The notes below the pieces were generated by a model. The model was given only the letters and a program-made list of their open reading frames with translations, ran no database searches and was not told the DNA's origin. Made by a program: the position numbers and the translations under genes. 64,000 nucleotides of DNA from Micromonospora rosaria (lineage in GTDB: Bacteria; Actinomycetota; Actinomycetes; Mycobacteriales; Micromonosporaceae). This document shows, in pieces, positions 15,136 through 23,666 of this stretch (the stretch's first letter is position 1; every line of letters starts with the position of its first letter). Where the stretch lies: the NCBI RefSeq assembly GCF_001567585.1, contig NZ_LRQV01000001.1, positions 113,666 to 177,665 of the forward strand, given 5' to 3'.

Positions 15136-17313
15136 ATGCATATTGAGTCAGAAAACGGGGGCATGTCCGACCGCAGATACCGCCTGCATCCTGCGACGGT
15201 CAGCGTGGACGCGGGCAATTACGTGGAGCTCAGTCGGGCCGACGAGCGGCTGTGCGTGGACCAGGAGTTGGCGGCGGCGTGTGCCGCGCTCGCCCGGTCC
15301 CCGCACTCGGTCGCGCAATTCGACGACCTGCTGCCCCGGCCCGGCGTCGGGGAGCGGCTGCTGTCCCTGCTGCTGTCGCGCGGCCTGGCCTGCGCCGCGC
15401 CGTCCCCATGCGACAGCCGGTCGCCCGGGGCCACCACCGGTCACCCTCCGGCGACCGCGCCCGACGACGTCGACCGGTCACCTCCCGGGCCAGCCGCCGC
15501 GCCGCCCGGCGGCCCGCTCGCCGCCGCCACGTCCGCGCGGTACGTCCAGCCGAACCCCCTGCGGGTGGCCGACCTGGCCGCCGTCGGGCCCGGTGCGCCA
15601 CGCCCCCTGCGGGTACTGCTGATCGGCGGCTGCGTGCTCCAGTTCGCCGAGGACTCCCTGGTCCGCGCCGCCGCCCGGCGGGGGCTCGACGTGCGGACCA
15701 CCCACCGGTGGCCCGACTCCTGGCGGGAGCAGCCCCTCGACGACGTGGACCTGGTCGTCTTCCAGCCGACCACCGTCCACTTCCTGGCGCCGCTGTGGGA
15801 CGACGGCCCGTACCGCTCCGGCGAGGACCGGCGACGGCGGCTGACCGCCCTGCTCCGGGTGCTGCGCACGACCGTGACGGAGCTGGCGCGGGCCGCGGGT
15901 GACCGGCCCGTCCTGGTGCACAACGTCGCCGCCCCGGCGGTCTCCCCGTTCGGGCGCACCGACTTCCGCCAGCCGGTCAACGTCCGCGACATCGTGTACG
16001 CGGTCAACAGCGAACTGGACCGGTGCGCCCAGGCGCACCCCACCGTGCTCGTCGTCGACGAGCAGGCGCTGGCCGCCCGGCACGGCGCCGCCCACCTCCT
16101 CGACGACCTGGTGTTCCCGTACGCCCACCACGGCGGCGCGGTCGACCCGGCCGTGGAGCAGCCCCACCAGACCGGGCCGCTGAGCGACCTGCTGGCCGAG
16201 GAGTACGTCGCGCTGTACCTGCTGCACACCGGCGCCGACCGGATCAAGTGCGTCGCGGTCGACCTGGACGGCACGCTGTGGCCCTCGGTGGCGGCCGAGG
16301 ACGGGTTCGGCTGGCTGGACCGGGACACCACCAGCCGCTGGCTGCACCTGGGCCTGCACCAGGCGCTGCGGCTCCTGCGGCACCGGGGCATCCTGCTGGT
16401 CAGTCTGAGCAAGGGCACCGAGGAGGTCACCCTGGGGCTGTGGCGGCAGCACGCGGCGGGGCTGCCGCTCGGGCCGGACGACTTCGTCGCCCACCGGATC
16501 AACTGGCAGCCCAAGTCGGCCAACCTCGCCGCGCTCTGCGCCGACCTGGGCATCGCCCACCACCAGGTCCTCGTCCTCGACGACCACCCGGTGGAACGGG
16601 CCGAGATCCGGCACGCCCTGCCGGACGTGCACGTCCTCGACGCGCCGGTGGCCGACTTCCGCCGGCTGCTGCTCACCGACCCCCGCTGCGAGGTCCCCTG
16701 GACCACCCCGGAGGGGGCCGCCCGGTCGGACACCACCCGGGCGGTGCTCGCCCGCCAGGCGGTCGAGGCGCGCGCCACCGACCGCGCCGACTTCCTGCGG
16801 GAGCTGGGGATCCGGCTCACCGTCCGGCCCGCCGTCGCCGCCGACGCGGCCCGCCTGGCGGAGCTGTTCAGCCGGACAACGCAGTTCACCACCACGGCCC
16901 GCCCGCTCACCCAGGCCCAGGTGCGCCGCCTGCTGGACCGCCCGGACGCCGTCGTCTTCGCGCTCACCGTGCGCGACCGCTTCGCCGACTACGGGCTGAC
17001 CGGGGCGCTGGTGCTGGAGGGGGAGACGGTCACCGCGATGGCGGTGAGCTGTCGGGTGCTCGGCCTGGACGTGGCCGTACCGTTCCTCGTCGCCGCGGTC
17101 CGCGCGGCCGGCCGCGACCGCGCCGGCCTGCGCGGGCTGGTGGTCCGCACCCCCCGCAACGAGCCGGCCCGCACGGTCTTCACCCGGGCCGGGCTGGTCG
17201 AGGTGGCCGACGGCGAACACGTGCTGCGCGACCCGGCCCACCTGGCCGACCCGGGGGCCCACCCCGGGCACGTCGAGGCGCAGGCACCGGCCGCGACCGG
17301 GGCGGCCCGATGA
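15136..17313 (+). CDS. FkbH-like HAD/GNAT protein with an extra N-terminal domain
   Basis: 725 residues. Residues about 10-85 form a small extra domain (YRLHPATVSVDAGNYVELS up to LLSLLLSRGLA) whose strand-helix-helix order resembles PqqD-like winged domains. A Pro-rich linker follows. Residues about 155-350 resemble the SGNH-like N-terminal part of FkbH proteins. A HAD phosphatase domain begins at VAVDLDGTLW with Asp376 and Asp378. The last 180 residues are GNAT-like. FkbH proteins dephosphorylate 1,3-bisphosphoglycerate and load a glyceryl unit on an acyl carrier protein. An ATG at 15163 with a G-rich upstream stretch is an alternative start. The stop overlaps the MFS gene as ATGA. A glyceryl-type extender role is inference. 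Confidence 0.82.
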   Translation: MHIESENGGMSDRRYRLHPATVSVDAGNYVELSRADERLCVDQELAAACAALARSPHSVAQFDDLLPRPGVGERLLSLLLSRGLACAAPSPCDSRSPGATTGHPPATAPDDVDRSPPGPAAAPPGGPLAAATSARYVQPNPLRVADLAAVGPGAPRPLRVLLIGGCVLQFAEDSLVRAAARRGLDVRTTHRWPDSWREQPLDDVDLVVFQPTTVHFLAPLWDDGPYRSGEDRRRRLTALLRVLRTTVTELARAAGDRPVLVHNVAAPAVSPFGRTDFRQPVNVRDIVYAVNSELDRCAQAHPTVLVVDEQALAARHGAAHLLDDLVFPYAHHGGAVDPAVEQPHQTGPLSDLLAEEYVALYLLHTGADRIKCVAVDLDGTLWPSVAAEDGFGWLDRDTTSRWLHLGLHQALRLLRHRGILLVSLSKGTEEVTLGLWRQHAAGLPLGPDDFVAHRINWQPKSANLAALCADLGIAHHQVLVLDDHPVERAEIRHALPDVHVLDAPVADFRRLLLTDPRCEVPWTTPEGAARSDTTRAVLARQAVEARATDRADFLRELGIRLTVRPAVAADAARLAELFSRTTQFTTTARPLTQAQVRRLLDRPDAVVFALTVRDRFADYGLTGALVLEGETVTAMAVSCRVLGLDVAVPFLVAAVRAAGRDRAGLRGLVVRTPRNEPARTVFTRAGLVEVADGEHVLRDPAHLADPGAHPGHVEAQAPAATGAAR

Positions 17314-18620
17314 CCCGGCCCGCCGCCGCGCCCCCGGACCTGACCACCCGGTCGCTGCTGCGCAACGGCCCGTTCGTCCGGCTGACCCTGTCGCTGTTCC
17401 TGCTCCGGCTGGGCACCGGGATGACCACCGTCGGCCTGCCGCTGCTGGTGCTCGACCGGTACGGCCTGGGCCTCGACGTCGGCCTGGCGCTGGGCATCCG
17501 GTTCCTGCCCAACATCTTCCTCGGCGCGGCCGTCGGACACGTCACCGACCGGTACGATCCGCGCCGCGTCGCGGTCTACAGCGCGCTGGCCAGCGCGGCC
17601 GTGGTCGCGCTGTTCCCGTTCACCACGGCGATGTGGCAGATCCAGGTCCTCGCGTTCCTCGTCGGGCTGTCCTTCATGTTCGGCGTGCCCACCCGGATGG
17701 CGCTGCGGCCCGCGGTCATGCCCAGCGGCAGCGAACTGCGCGGCAACAGCCTGCTGGTGACCAGCGAGCGGCTGACCAGCTTCCTCGGCCCGGCCACGGC
17801 GGGACCGATCGTCGCCTTCGCCGGCATCGGCTGGCTGTTCGGGGTGGAGGCGGTGACCGCCGTGCTGGCGGCGGTGCTGCTGCTGGGTCTGCCGCCGGTG
17901 CCGCGCCCGGACGCGGCCGGGGCCGCCGCGTCGCCCCCGGCACCGGGCGACGCGCCCGCGCCGACCGGCGGACGCCGATCCGTCGGCCGGGTCGCCTGGG
18001 ACCTGGTCCGCCGGGTGCTGATCACCAGCCCCCGCGAGCTGGCCGGCCTGGTCCGCCGGGACCGGCTGATGCTGGGGCTGACGGTCACGGCGTTCACGTA
18101 CGTGGCCGCGGTCAGCCTGGGGCGGGTGTTCCTGACCGCCTTCGAGACCGAGCGGTGGCCGGGCTCCGGCGCGTTCGCGTACGCGCTGGCCGCCATGGGC
18201 GTGGGCGGGGTGCTCGGCGGCCTGCTGGGCGGACGGCTCGGTCGCCTCCCCGCCGGCTGGCTCTACCTGCTCGCCAACGTGGTGGAGGGGCTGTGCTGGC
18301 TGGCGATGCCGTTGGCCGGCTCGGTGGTGGTGCTGCTCGGGCTGACCTTCGTGGCGGGCGTGCTGGAGTCGGTGGCCACGGTGGTCTTCTTCGCCGAGGT
18401 GCAACGCCGGCTGCCCGCCTCCCACATGGGCCGGTACTACGCCGGCCTGGTCCCGTTGACGGACCTGTTCGTGGCCGTCGGGTTCATCGGTGGCGCGCCC
18501 GCCGTGGGGCTGCTCGGGCTGGGCTGGTCGGCGGTGCTGATCACGCTGCTGATGGCCGTGCCGGTGCTCGCCTTCACCCGGTCGTTCGTCCGGGTGTCAC
18601 CCCCCGGCGGGTCGCCGTGA
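17310..18620 (+). CDS. MFS transporter, probable exporter
   Basis: 436 residues with ten to twelve hydrophobic segments in two halves. The cytoplasmic loop after segment 2-3 carries GHVTDRYDPRRVAV, the MFS signature A equivalent (G...D+..+R). A Pro/Ala-rich central loop separates the halves at about residues 200-240. It resembles the enterobactin-exporter-like (EntS) MFS group that is common in actinobacterial biosynthetic clusters. It is co-translated with both neighbours through ATGA and GTGA overlaps. I infer export of the cluster product. Confidence 0.85.
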   Translation: MTRPAAAPPDLTTRSLLRNGPFVRLTLSLFLLRLGTGMTTVGLPLLVLDRYGLGLDVGLALGIRFLPNIFLGAAVGHVTDRYDPRRVAVYSALASAAVVALFPFTTAMWQIQVLAFLVGLSFMFGVPTRMALRPAVMPSGSELRGNSLLVTSERLTSFLGPATAGPIVAFAGIGWLFGVEAVTAVLAAVLLLGLPPVPRPDAAGAAASPPAPGDAPAPTGGRRSVGRVAWDLVRRVLITSPRELAGLVRRDRLMLGLTVTAFTYVAAVSLGRVFLTAFETERWPGSGAFAYALAAMGVGGVLGGLLGGRLGRLPAGWLYLLANVVEGLCWLAMPLAGSVVVLLGLTFVAGVLESVATVVFFAEVQRRLPASHMGRYYAGLVPLTDLFVAVGFIGGAPAVGLLGLGWSAVLITLLMAVPVLAFTRSFVRVSPPGGSP

Positions 18621-19462
18621 CGTCGCCGCCCCTGGTCAGCGTCGTGACGCTCACCCGCGACCGGCCGCGCCAGCTACGCCGCGCGATGGCGTCCGTGGTG
18701 GCGCAGCGCGGCGTGCGCGTGGAGCACATCGTGCTCGGCGACGACTGCCCGTACCTGGGCGACCCGGCGGCCCGCGAGTCGCTGCGGCGACGGTTCCCGG
18801 CGGCGGTCATCCGGGTGGTCCACCGCTCGGCGGACGACGGGGAGTACCTGCCCGCCCGGCTGGCCCGGCTGCGCAACGAGGGCATCGGGCTGGCCCGCGG
18901 CGCGTACGTCGCGCAGCTCGACGACGACAACGCCTACCACCCGGAGCACCTGCGGTCCCTGGTGGACGCGCTGGCCGCCGAGCCGGGCGCGCAGGTGGCA
19001 CACAGTTGGCGGCGACTGCTCACCGAGGACGGCCGGCCGTTCGTGCCGGACGGGGAGGATCCCTGGCACCCCGACCCGCAGCAGCGGGCCGAGTCGTACC
19101 GGCAGCTCGTCGGGTGGGGCGTGCTGGCGCCGGGGTCCAACGTGGTGCGCGACACCCTGCGGGCGGCCGGCATCCCGATCACCCGGGTGGACACCAGCGA
19201 GTACCTGGTCCGCCGCGACCTGCACGAGCGCATCCCGTTCCCGACCCGGTACCCGTCCTGGCGGCGACGCCGCGGCTACACGGAGGACCTGGCCTTCAGC
19301 ATCGAGCTGGTCCGCCAGGGCGTGCCGGTGACCTGCTCGGAGCGGGCGACGCTGGACTACTACATGGGCGGCTACTCCAACGCCGACGCCGGATCGGTGC
19401 GCCAGGTGACCGGCCCGGACGACGCGCGAACGACCGACGAGCGAGAGGGGCTGGTCCGATGA
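18617..19462 (+). CDS. Family 2-type glycosyltransferase
   Basis: 281 residues. The start VSVVTLTRDRPRQLRRAMASV is the standard GT-A opening of family 2. The metal and nucleotide-sugar binding motif is AQLDDDN (DxD type), and the acceptor-side acidic motif appears as GYTEDL. No membrane segment or signal is present, so it should act in the cytosol using an NDP-sugar. The GTG start overlaps the transporter stop as GTGA. The C-terminus is short and charged. Together with the next gene it suggests two different glycosyl additions, or polymerisation steps, in the pathway. Donor and acceptor cannot be told from sequence. Confidence 0.84.
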   Translation: MTSPPLVSVVTLTRDRPRQLRRAMASVVAQRGVRVEHIVLGDDCPYLGDPAARESLRRRFPAAVIRVVHRSADDGEYLPARLARLRNEGIGLARGAYVAQLDDDNAYHPEHLRSLVDALAAEPGAQVAHSWRRLLTEDGRPFVPDGEDPWHPDPQQRAESYRQLVGWGVLAPGSNVVRDTLRAAGIPITRVDTSEYLVRRDLHERIPFPTRYPSWRRRRGYTEDLAFSIELVRQGVPVTCSERATLDYYMGGYSNADAGSVRQVTGPDDARTTDEREGLVR

Positions 19463-19463
19463 G

Positions 19464-20396
19464 GTGGACGGCGTGAGCCCGGCGGGCACCCCGGGGGCGT
19501 TCCGGGTGACGCTGACCGCCACGGCGGGTTTCCTGCCGTACGTCGCGGCGGCGATCGCCTCGCTGCGCGAGCACAACCGGTCCGTGCCGGTCACCGTCTT
19601 CGCCGACGAGGCCTCGTCCGCGCTCACCCGCCTCGCCGACCTGCTCGACGTCGACGTCGAGGTGGTGCCGGTGGGCCCGGACGACCTGGCCGGCGCCCGG
19701 CCGGCCGACGCCGAGTCGATCCGGTCCCGGATCGTCAAGATCACCTCGATGGCGCGGGCCACCACCGCGCAGCACCTGTACCTCGACTCGGACACCATCG
19801 TCCGCGCCGACATCGGGCTGATGGCCACCGAGCTGGGCCCCGACGTCGACCTGTACTCGCTGCTCAACCGGCCCGTCGCGCCGACCCTCTGGGGGGACCG
19901 GCGGCTCTACTTCACCGACCCGGACATCGACCGGGCCGGCGTGCTGGACCTGGTGCACCGGACCTTCGGCGTCCGTCTGCCCGCCGCCGCGCTCGACGAG
20001 ATGCACTGCTGGAACAGCGGCATCCTGCTCGGCTCGGCTCCGGCCCTGCGTCGGATCGCCGACCGGTGGCTGCGGCACTACCGGGCGATGCTGCCGATGG
20101 CGGCGGCCGGGGTGATGATCCCGCGCGACCAGTTGGGCTTCTGGCTGACCATGTGGGAGCTGCGCCACGACCTGCGCGTCGAGGAGATGCCGGTGCGGTG
20201 GAACTTCATGGCCGGGCACCTGGTGCCGGTACCCGTCGGCACCGAACACCTCGACGAACGGGCGTACCGCGACGCCGCGATCCTGCACCTGGCCCAGAAC
20301 AAGGCCGACCCGTGGGCACGGCACCTGGTCTCCGGGGCGCTGGAGCGCAGCGGCGCGGCCGAGGTGTTGACCCAGGCGGGCATCAGCGCGCGATGA
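19464..20396 (+). CDS. Glycosyltransferase of GT-A fold (GT8-like)
   Basis: About 310 residues. The metal-binding DxD motif is seen in HLYLDSDTIV. Later segments MHCWNSGILLG and IPRDQLGFWLTM match the NxGxxL and DQ motifs of family-8-like transferases, and ILHLAQNK corresponds to their final HxxxxK motif. These motifs point to a retaining NDP-hexose transferase. The start is the GTG two bases after the previous stop; a GTG nine bases further on (19473) is also possible. It lies between a family 2 transferase and an oxygenase in one tight operon. Confidence 0.82.
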   Translation: MDGVSPAGTPGAFRVTLTATAGFLPYVAAAIASLREHNRSVPVTVFADEASSALTRLADLLDVDVEVVPVGPDDLAGARPADAESIRSRIVKITSMARATTAQHLYLDSDTIVRADIGLMATELGPDVDLYSLLNRPVAPTLWGDRRLYFTDPDIDRAGVLDLVHRTFGVRLPAAALDEMHCWNSGILLGSAPALRRIADRWLRHYRAMLPMAAAGVMIPRDQLGFWLTMWELRHDLRVEEMPVRWNFMAGHLVPVPVGTEHLDERAYRDAAILHLAQNKADPWARHLVSGALERSGAAEVLTQAGISAR

Positions 20397-20419
20397 CCCG
20401 GGCGCGGAGAGGAGAGAAC

Positions 20420-21118
20420 ATGGGTACCCACGGGGGAGGCACCGCCACCCGCGAGTACGTCGTGGCACCCGACTGGCTGCCGCCACGGTGGTGTGACCGG
20501 CTGCGCGCCGGCCTCGACGACCTCGCCACCACCGAGCCGGGCCGCAAGCGGCTCATGCCGCACCCGCCGTTCCTGCGGCTGCTCGCCGAGGGGGTGCTCG
20601 ACCCGCTGGTCCGGCCGGTGCTCGGCGACACCTACCTGTTCCACCACGCCAACGGCATGCGGCTGACCCGGGGCGAGGGCAAGGTCTGGCACCACGACTA
20701 CGACAGCGACCAGCCCTGGGACGGCCGGTCCGACACCGCCATGGTGCACGTCATGATCTACCCCGCCGGTCTCACCGCCGACAACGGCCCGCTGGTGCTG
20801 CGCCCCGACACGCACACGGCCCGGGTGCCCCGGCACCACCCCAACCAGCACGGCTTCGAGGTGGCACCGGACGACCTGACCGTCGTCGGCGGCCCCGGGA
20901 CGGTGGCCGTGGTCAACTCCGCCACCTGGCACATGCGCCCGCCCAGTCCGCACGGCACCGTGCGCTACTACCTCAACTACAGCTTCGTCGGGCCGGGCGC
21001 CGCCGCCCGACCCGAGCGCGACGAATACCACGACCTGTTGGCCGCGCTGCCCACCATGGTGGCCGACCCCGCCGAGGCGGCGCGGCTGTCCGCGCTCTGC
21101 CGCCGGCACGCGAGCTGA
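20420..21118 (+). CDS. Phytanoyl-CoA-hydroxylase-like Fe(II)/2-oxoglutarate oxygenase
   Basis: 232 residues with a double-stranded beta-helix oxygenase layout. The iron ligands are visible: His91 and Asp93 in WHHDYD, and His171 in ATWHMRPP. Arg182 in TVRYYLNYSF would bind 2-oxoglutarate. ADNGPLVLRPDTH matches the PhyH family signature GPL..+PGSH. Enzymes of this family hydroxylate or otherwise oxidise unactivated C-H bonds; natural-product versions act on amino acids, lipids or sugars. The ATG follows a strong GGAGAGGAGAG. It probably tailors the product after chain assembly. Confidence 0.85.
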   Translation: MGTHGGGTATREYVVAPDWLPPRWCDRLRAGLDDLATTEPGRKRLMPHPPFLRLLAEGVLDPLVRPVLGDTYLFHHANGMRLTRGEGKVWHHDYDSDQPWDGRSDTAMVHVMIYPAGLTADNGPLVLRPDTHTARVPRHHPNQHGFEVAPDDLTVVGGPGTVAVVNSATWHMRPPSPHGTVRYYLNYSFVGPGAAARPERDEYHDLLAALPTMVADPAEAARLSALCRRHAS

Positions 21119-21121
21119 CCG

Positions 21122-22165
21122 ATGGCCGACCGACACCCCGGGCACGGGCTGCCGCCGAGGTCCCGGGTCCTGGTGACCGGCGCGGCCGGGTTCATCGGCT
21201 CGCACCTGGTCGACGCCCTGCTGGCCGACGGGCACCAGGTGGTGGGGCTGGACCTGCGGACCCCCGACGGGCACCCCCCGGCCGGCCCCGCCGCCCCGCC
21301 CGCCCGCCCCGGCTACACCCCGCTGCGGTCCGACATCACCACCGACGACCTGGCACCGGCCGTCGAGGGCTGCGACACCGTCTTCCACCTGGCCGCCATC
21401 CCCGGGGTACGCCCCTCCTGGGACTCCTTCCGCCGGTACGCCGAGACGAACGTCGTGGGCACCCAGCGGGTCGCCGAGGCGTGCCTGGCCGGGGCCGTCC
21501 GGCGGCTGGTGTACGCCTCCTCGTCCAGCGTGTACGGGCTGGTCGGCGGCCCCAGCCGGGAGGACCAGGCGACCGCGCCGGCCTCACCGTACGGGGTGTC
21601 CAAACTGGCCGGGGAGCAGCTGTGCCACGCGTACGCCGCGCGCCCCGGGCACCCGACGACCGTCGTCGCGCTGCGCTACTTCACCGTGTACGGGCCCCGC
21701 CAGCGGCCGGACATGGCGATCGGCCGGCTGCTGACCGCCGCCGCCACCGGCGAGCCGTTCCCGCTCTACGGCGACGGCAGCCACCGGCGGGACTTCACCT
21801 TCGTCTCCGACGTGGTGGCCGCGACGGTGGCCGCCGCGTCGGCCGACCTGACCGCCGGCGGCCCGGCCGCCCGGAGCGCGCCCGGTGGCGGGCCGCCCCG
21901 CTCGGTGACGGTGAACGTCGGCGGCGGCGCGAGCGTGCCGATGACCGAGGTGGTGGACCTGGTGGAACGGGTGACGGGGCGACCGGTCCGGCTGGACCGG
22001 CTGCCCGAGCGCGACGGTGACGTGCCGGCCACCGCCGCCGACCTGACCGTGGCCGCCCGGGTGCTCGGCTACCGGCCGCGCGTCGGCCTGGCCGAGGGGA
22101 TGGCCCGGCACGCCCGCTGGCTGCGCCGCGTCGAGTCCACCGCCGCCCTGTCGGGGACCCGGTGA
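21122..22165 (+). CDS. NAD-dependent sugar epimerase/dehydratase
   Basis: 347 residues of the extended SDR family. It has TGAAGFIGSH for NAD binding, DTVFHLAAIPGVRPSW, a VYASSSSVYG strand with the catalytic Ser, SPYGVSK (YxxxK), and ALRYFTVYGPRQRPDMA. This order is that of UDP-glucose 4-epimerase, UDP-glucuronate 4-epimerase and dTDP/GDP-sugar dehydratases; IPGVR and the RQRPDMAI segment favour the UDP-glucuronate 4-epimerase-like group. It would supply a modified NDP-sugar for the two glycosyltransferases of the operon. The gene starts three bases after the previous stop. Confidence 0.85.
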   Translation: MADRHPGHGLPPRSRVLVTGAAGFIGSHLVDALLADGHQVVGLDLRTPDGHPPAGPAAPPARPGYTPLRSDITTDDLAPAVEGCDTVFHLAAIPGVRPSWDSFRRYAETNVVGTQRVAEACLAGAVRRLVYASSSSVYGLVGGPSREDQATAPASPYGVSKLAGEQLCHAYAARPGHPTTVVALRYFTVYGPRQRPDMAIGRLLTAAATGEPFPLYGDGSHRRDFTFVSDVVAATVAAASADLTAGGPAARSAPGGGPPRSVTVNVGGGASVPMTEVVDLVERVTGRPVRLDRLPERDGDVPATAADLTVAARVLGYRPRVGLAEGMARHARWLRRVESTAALSGTR

Positions 22166-22247
22166 CCGCGCGCCGCATCCGCCCGGCCCGGTCCGGCCGG
22201 ACCACACCGGTACCCCTGGCCACGGCGGCCGAGACAGGGAGGCGCAC

Positions 22248-23630
22248 GTGACCCCGGAGCCGATCGCCGCGTACGGCATGCAGCGGGAGTTCTGCCTGCG
22301 CGCCACCCTCGACGAGGCCGGCCACCCGCGCCGCCCACCGGTCAACCCGGTGTGGGACGCCTTCCAGCTCCGAGGCGACCTGCACGAGGACCACTTCCGG
22401 ACCGCGCTGCGGCTGGTGACGGATGCGGTCGACGTGTTCACCGCGCGGCTGCGCGGCGGCGCCGACGGCTTCCGGTTCGTGCCCGAGGACGGGGCCGCCG
22501 CCGTGTCGGTCGAGCAGGTCGACCTGCGCGGCTGCCCGGACGACCGGTACCGGGCCCGGCTCGGCCTGCACCTGATGCGCAGCTACACCCCGCTGATCGA
22601 CATGCAGGACGGTCCGCTGGCCGCGGTGACGCTGATCCGGGAGGCCGACGACCGGCACGTGCTCGCGATGGCGATCGACCACACCGTCGCCGACCAGCAG
22701 AGCATGGCCGCGATCCTGCGTACGGTCGGCCGGGTCTACCAGGCGCTGCTGGACGGCGACCCGGCGCAGGCGGCCCGCGCGGCCCGGACGCCGTCCTTCC
22801 TCGCGTACGCCCGCAGCGTGGCCGCGGACCGCGACGGCCTCGCCGAGACGGACCGGTTCTGGGCCCCCGCGCTGGCCGAGCCGCCGCCCCGGGTGACGTT
22901 CCCCGGCGGCGGGTGGACACCGTGGCAGCAGCGCCAGGCCGGCGTCAACCACTTCGTGGCGCTCCCGCTCGACGAGGGCCGGGCACTGACCGACCTCGGC
23001 ACCCGCACCGGCGCGTCGCTGGCCCACCTGTTCCAGGCGGCGGTCTCCCTCGCGCTGCTCGCCGCCTTCGACGGGGAGTTCCTGCCGCTGACCGGCCACC
23101 GGCACGGCCGGGTCCGGGCCACCCTGCGGCTGCCCGGGCCGCTGTGGGAGACCCTGATCACCCGCCCACCCGCCGGCGACGCGACGGGCGGCACGGTCGG
23201 CGACTGGGCGGCCGGCTTCGTCGCCGCCAACGCCTCCGCCCCGCCGCTGCGCAGCCGGGCGCTGGTGGACTACGCGACGCTGGACACGGTGATGGAGCTG
23301 CGCCGGGTGACGGTCAACGTGTACCCCACCACCCGGCCGATCCCGATCGGGCCGCTGCGGGCCGTCCCGCTGCCCAACGAGGAACTGGCCGCCGCCCGCC
23401 CGCACCCGATCCACCAGCGCACCGTGCTGCCCCACAACACCGGCCTGCGGCTGTTCGCGCTGCGCGGCGGACGGCTGGAGGTGGCGCTGCACCACGACCC
23501 GGAGGACCTGCCGGACGCCGAGGTGTTCCTGGCCGTCGTCCGCCGGGCCGCGACCGTGCTGACCTCCGCCGCCGACCTGCCGCTCCAGCAGTGGATCAAG
23601 GAGGCTCGCCAGACCTGGGGCTCCGGATGA
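22248..23630 (+). CDS. Stand-alone NRPS-type condensation domain protein
   Basis: 460 residues, the size of a single condensation domain. The start AYGMQREFCLR is a variant first core motif. The active-site motif HHxxxDG appears as AIDHTVADQ, so the second His (His145) and the Asp (Asp149) are kept while the first His is Asp and the final Gly is Gln. The late segment LPHNTGLRLFALRGGRLEVALHHDPED recalls the C-terminal latch region. Condensation domains join acyl or aminoacyl thioesters to amines or alcohols. No adenylation or carrier domain is attached. Its partner acyl donor may be the FkbH, ketosynthase or acyl ligase product. The GTG follows AGGGAGG. Confidence 0.78.
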   Translation: MTPEPIAAYGMQREFCLRATLDEAGHPRRPPVNPVWDAFQLRGDLHEDHFRTALRLVTDAVDVFTARLRGGADGFRFVPEDGAAAVSVEQVDLRGCPDDRYRARLGLHLMRSYTPLIDMQDGPLAAVTLIREADDRHVLAMAIDHTVADQQSMAAILRTVGRVYQALLDGDPAQAARAARTPSFLAYARSVAADRDGLAETDRFWAPALAEPPPRVTFPGGGWTPWQQRQAGVNHFVALPLDEGRALTDLGTRTGASLAHLFQAAVSLALLAAFDGEFLPLTGHRHGRVRATLRLPGPLWETLITRPPAGDATGGTVGDWAAGFVAANASAPPLRSRALVDYATLDTVMELRRVTVNVYPTTRPIPIGPLRAVPLPNEELAAARPHPIHQRTVLPHNTGLRLFALRGGRLEVALHHDPEDLPDAEVFLAVVRRAATVLTSAADLPLQQWIKEARQTWGSG

Positions 23631-23666
23631 GCCCGGCCCGTGACCGAGCGCACCTTCGGGGGAGCG

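Noticed and set aside
14778..15218. Small open frames in the divergent control region (a hidden carrier protein was sought)
   Set aside because: Neither strand encodes a DSL-type phosphopantetheine site or the four-helix pattern, and no ribosome-binding site fits.
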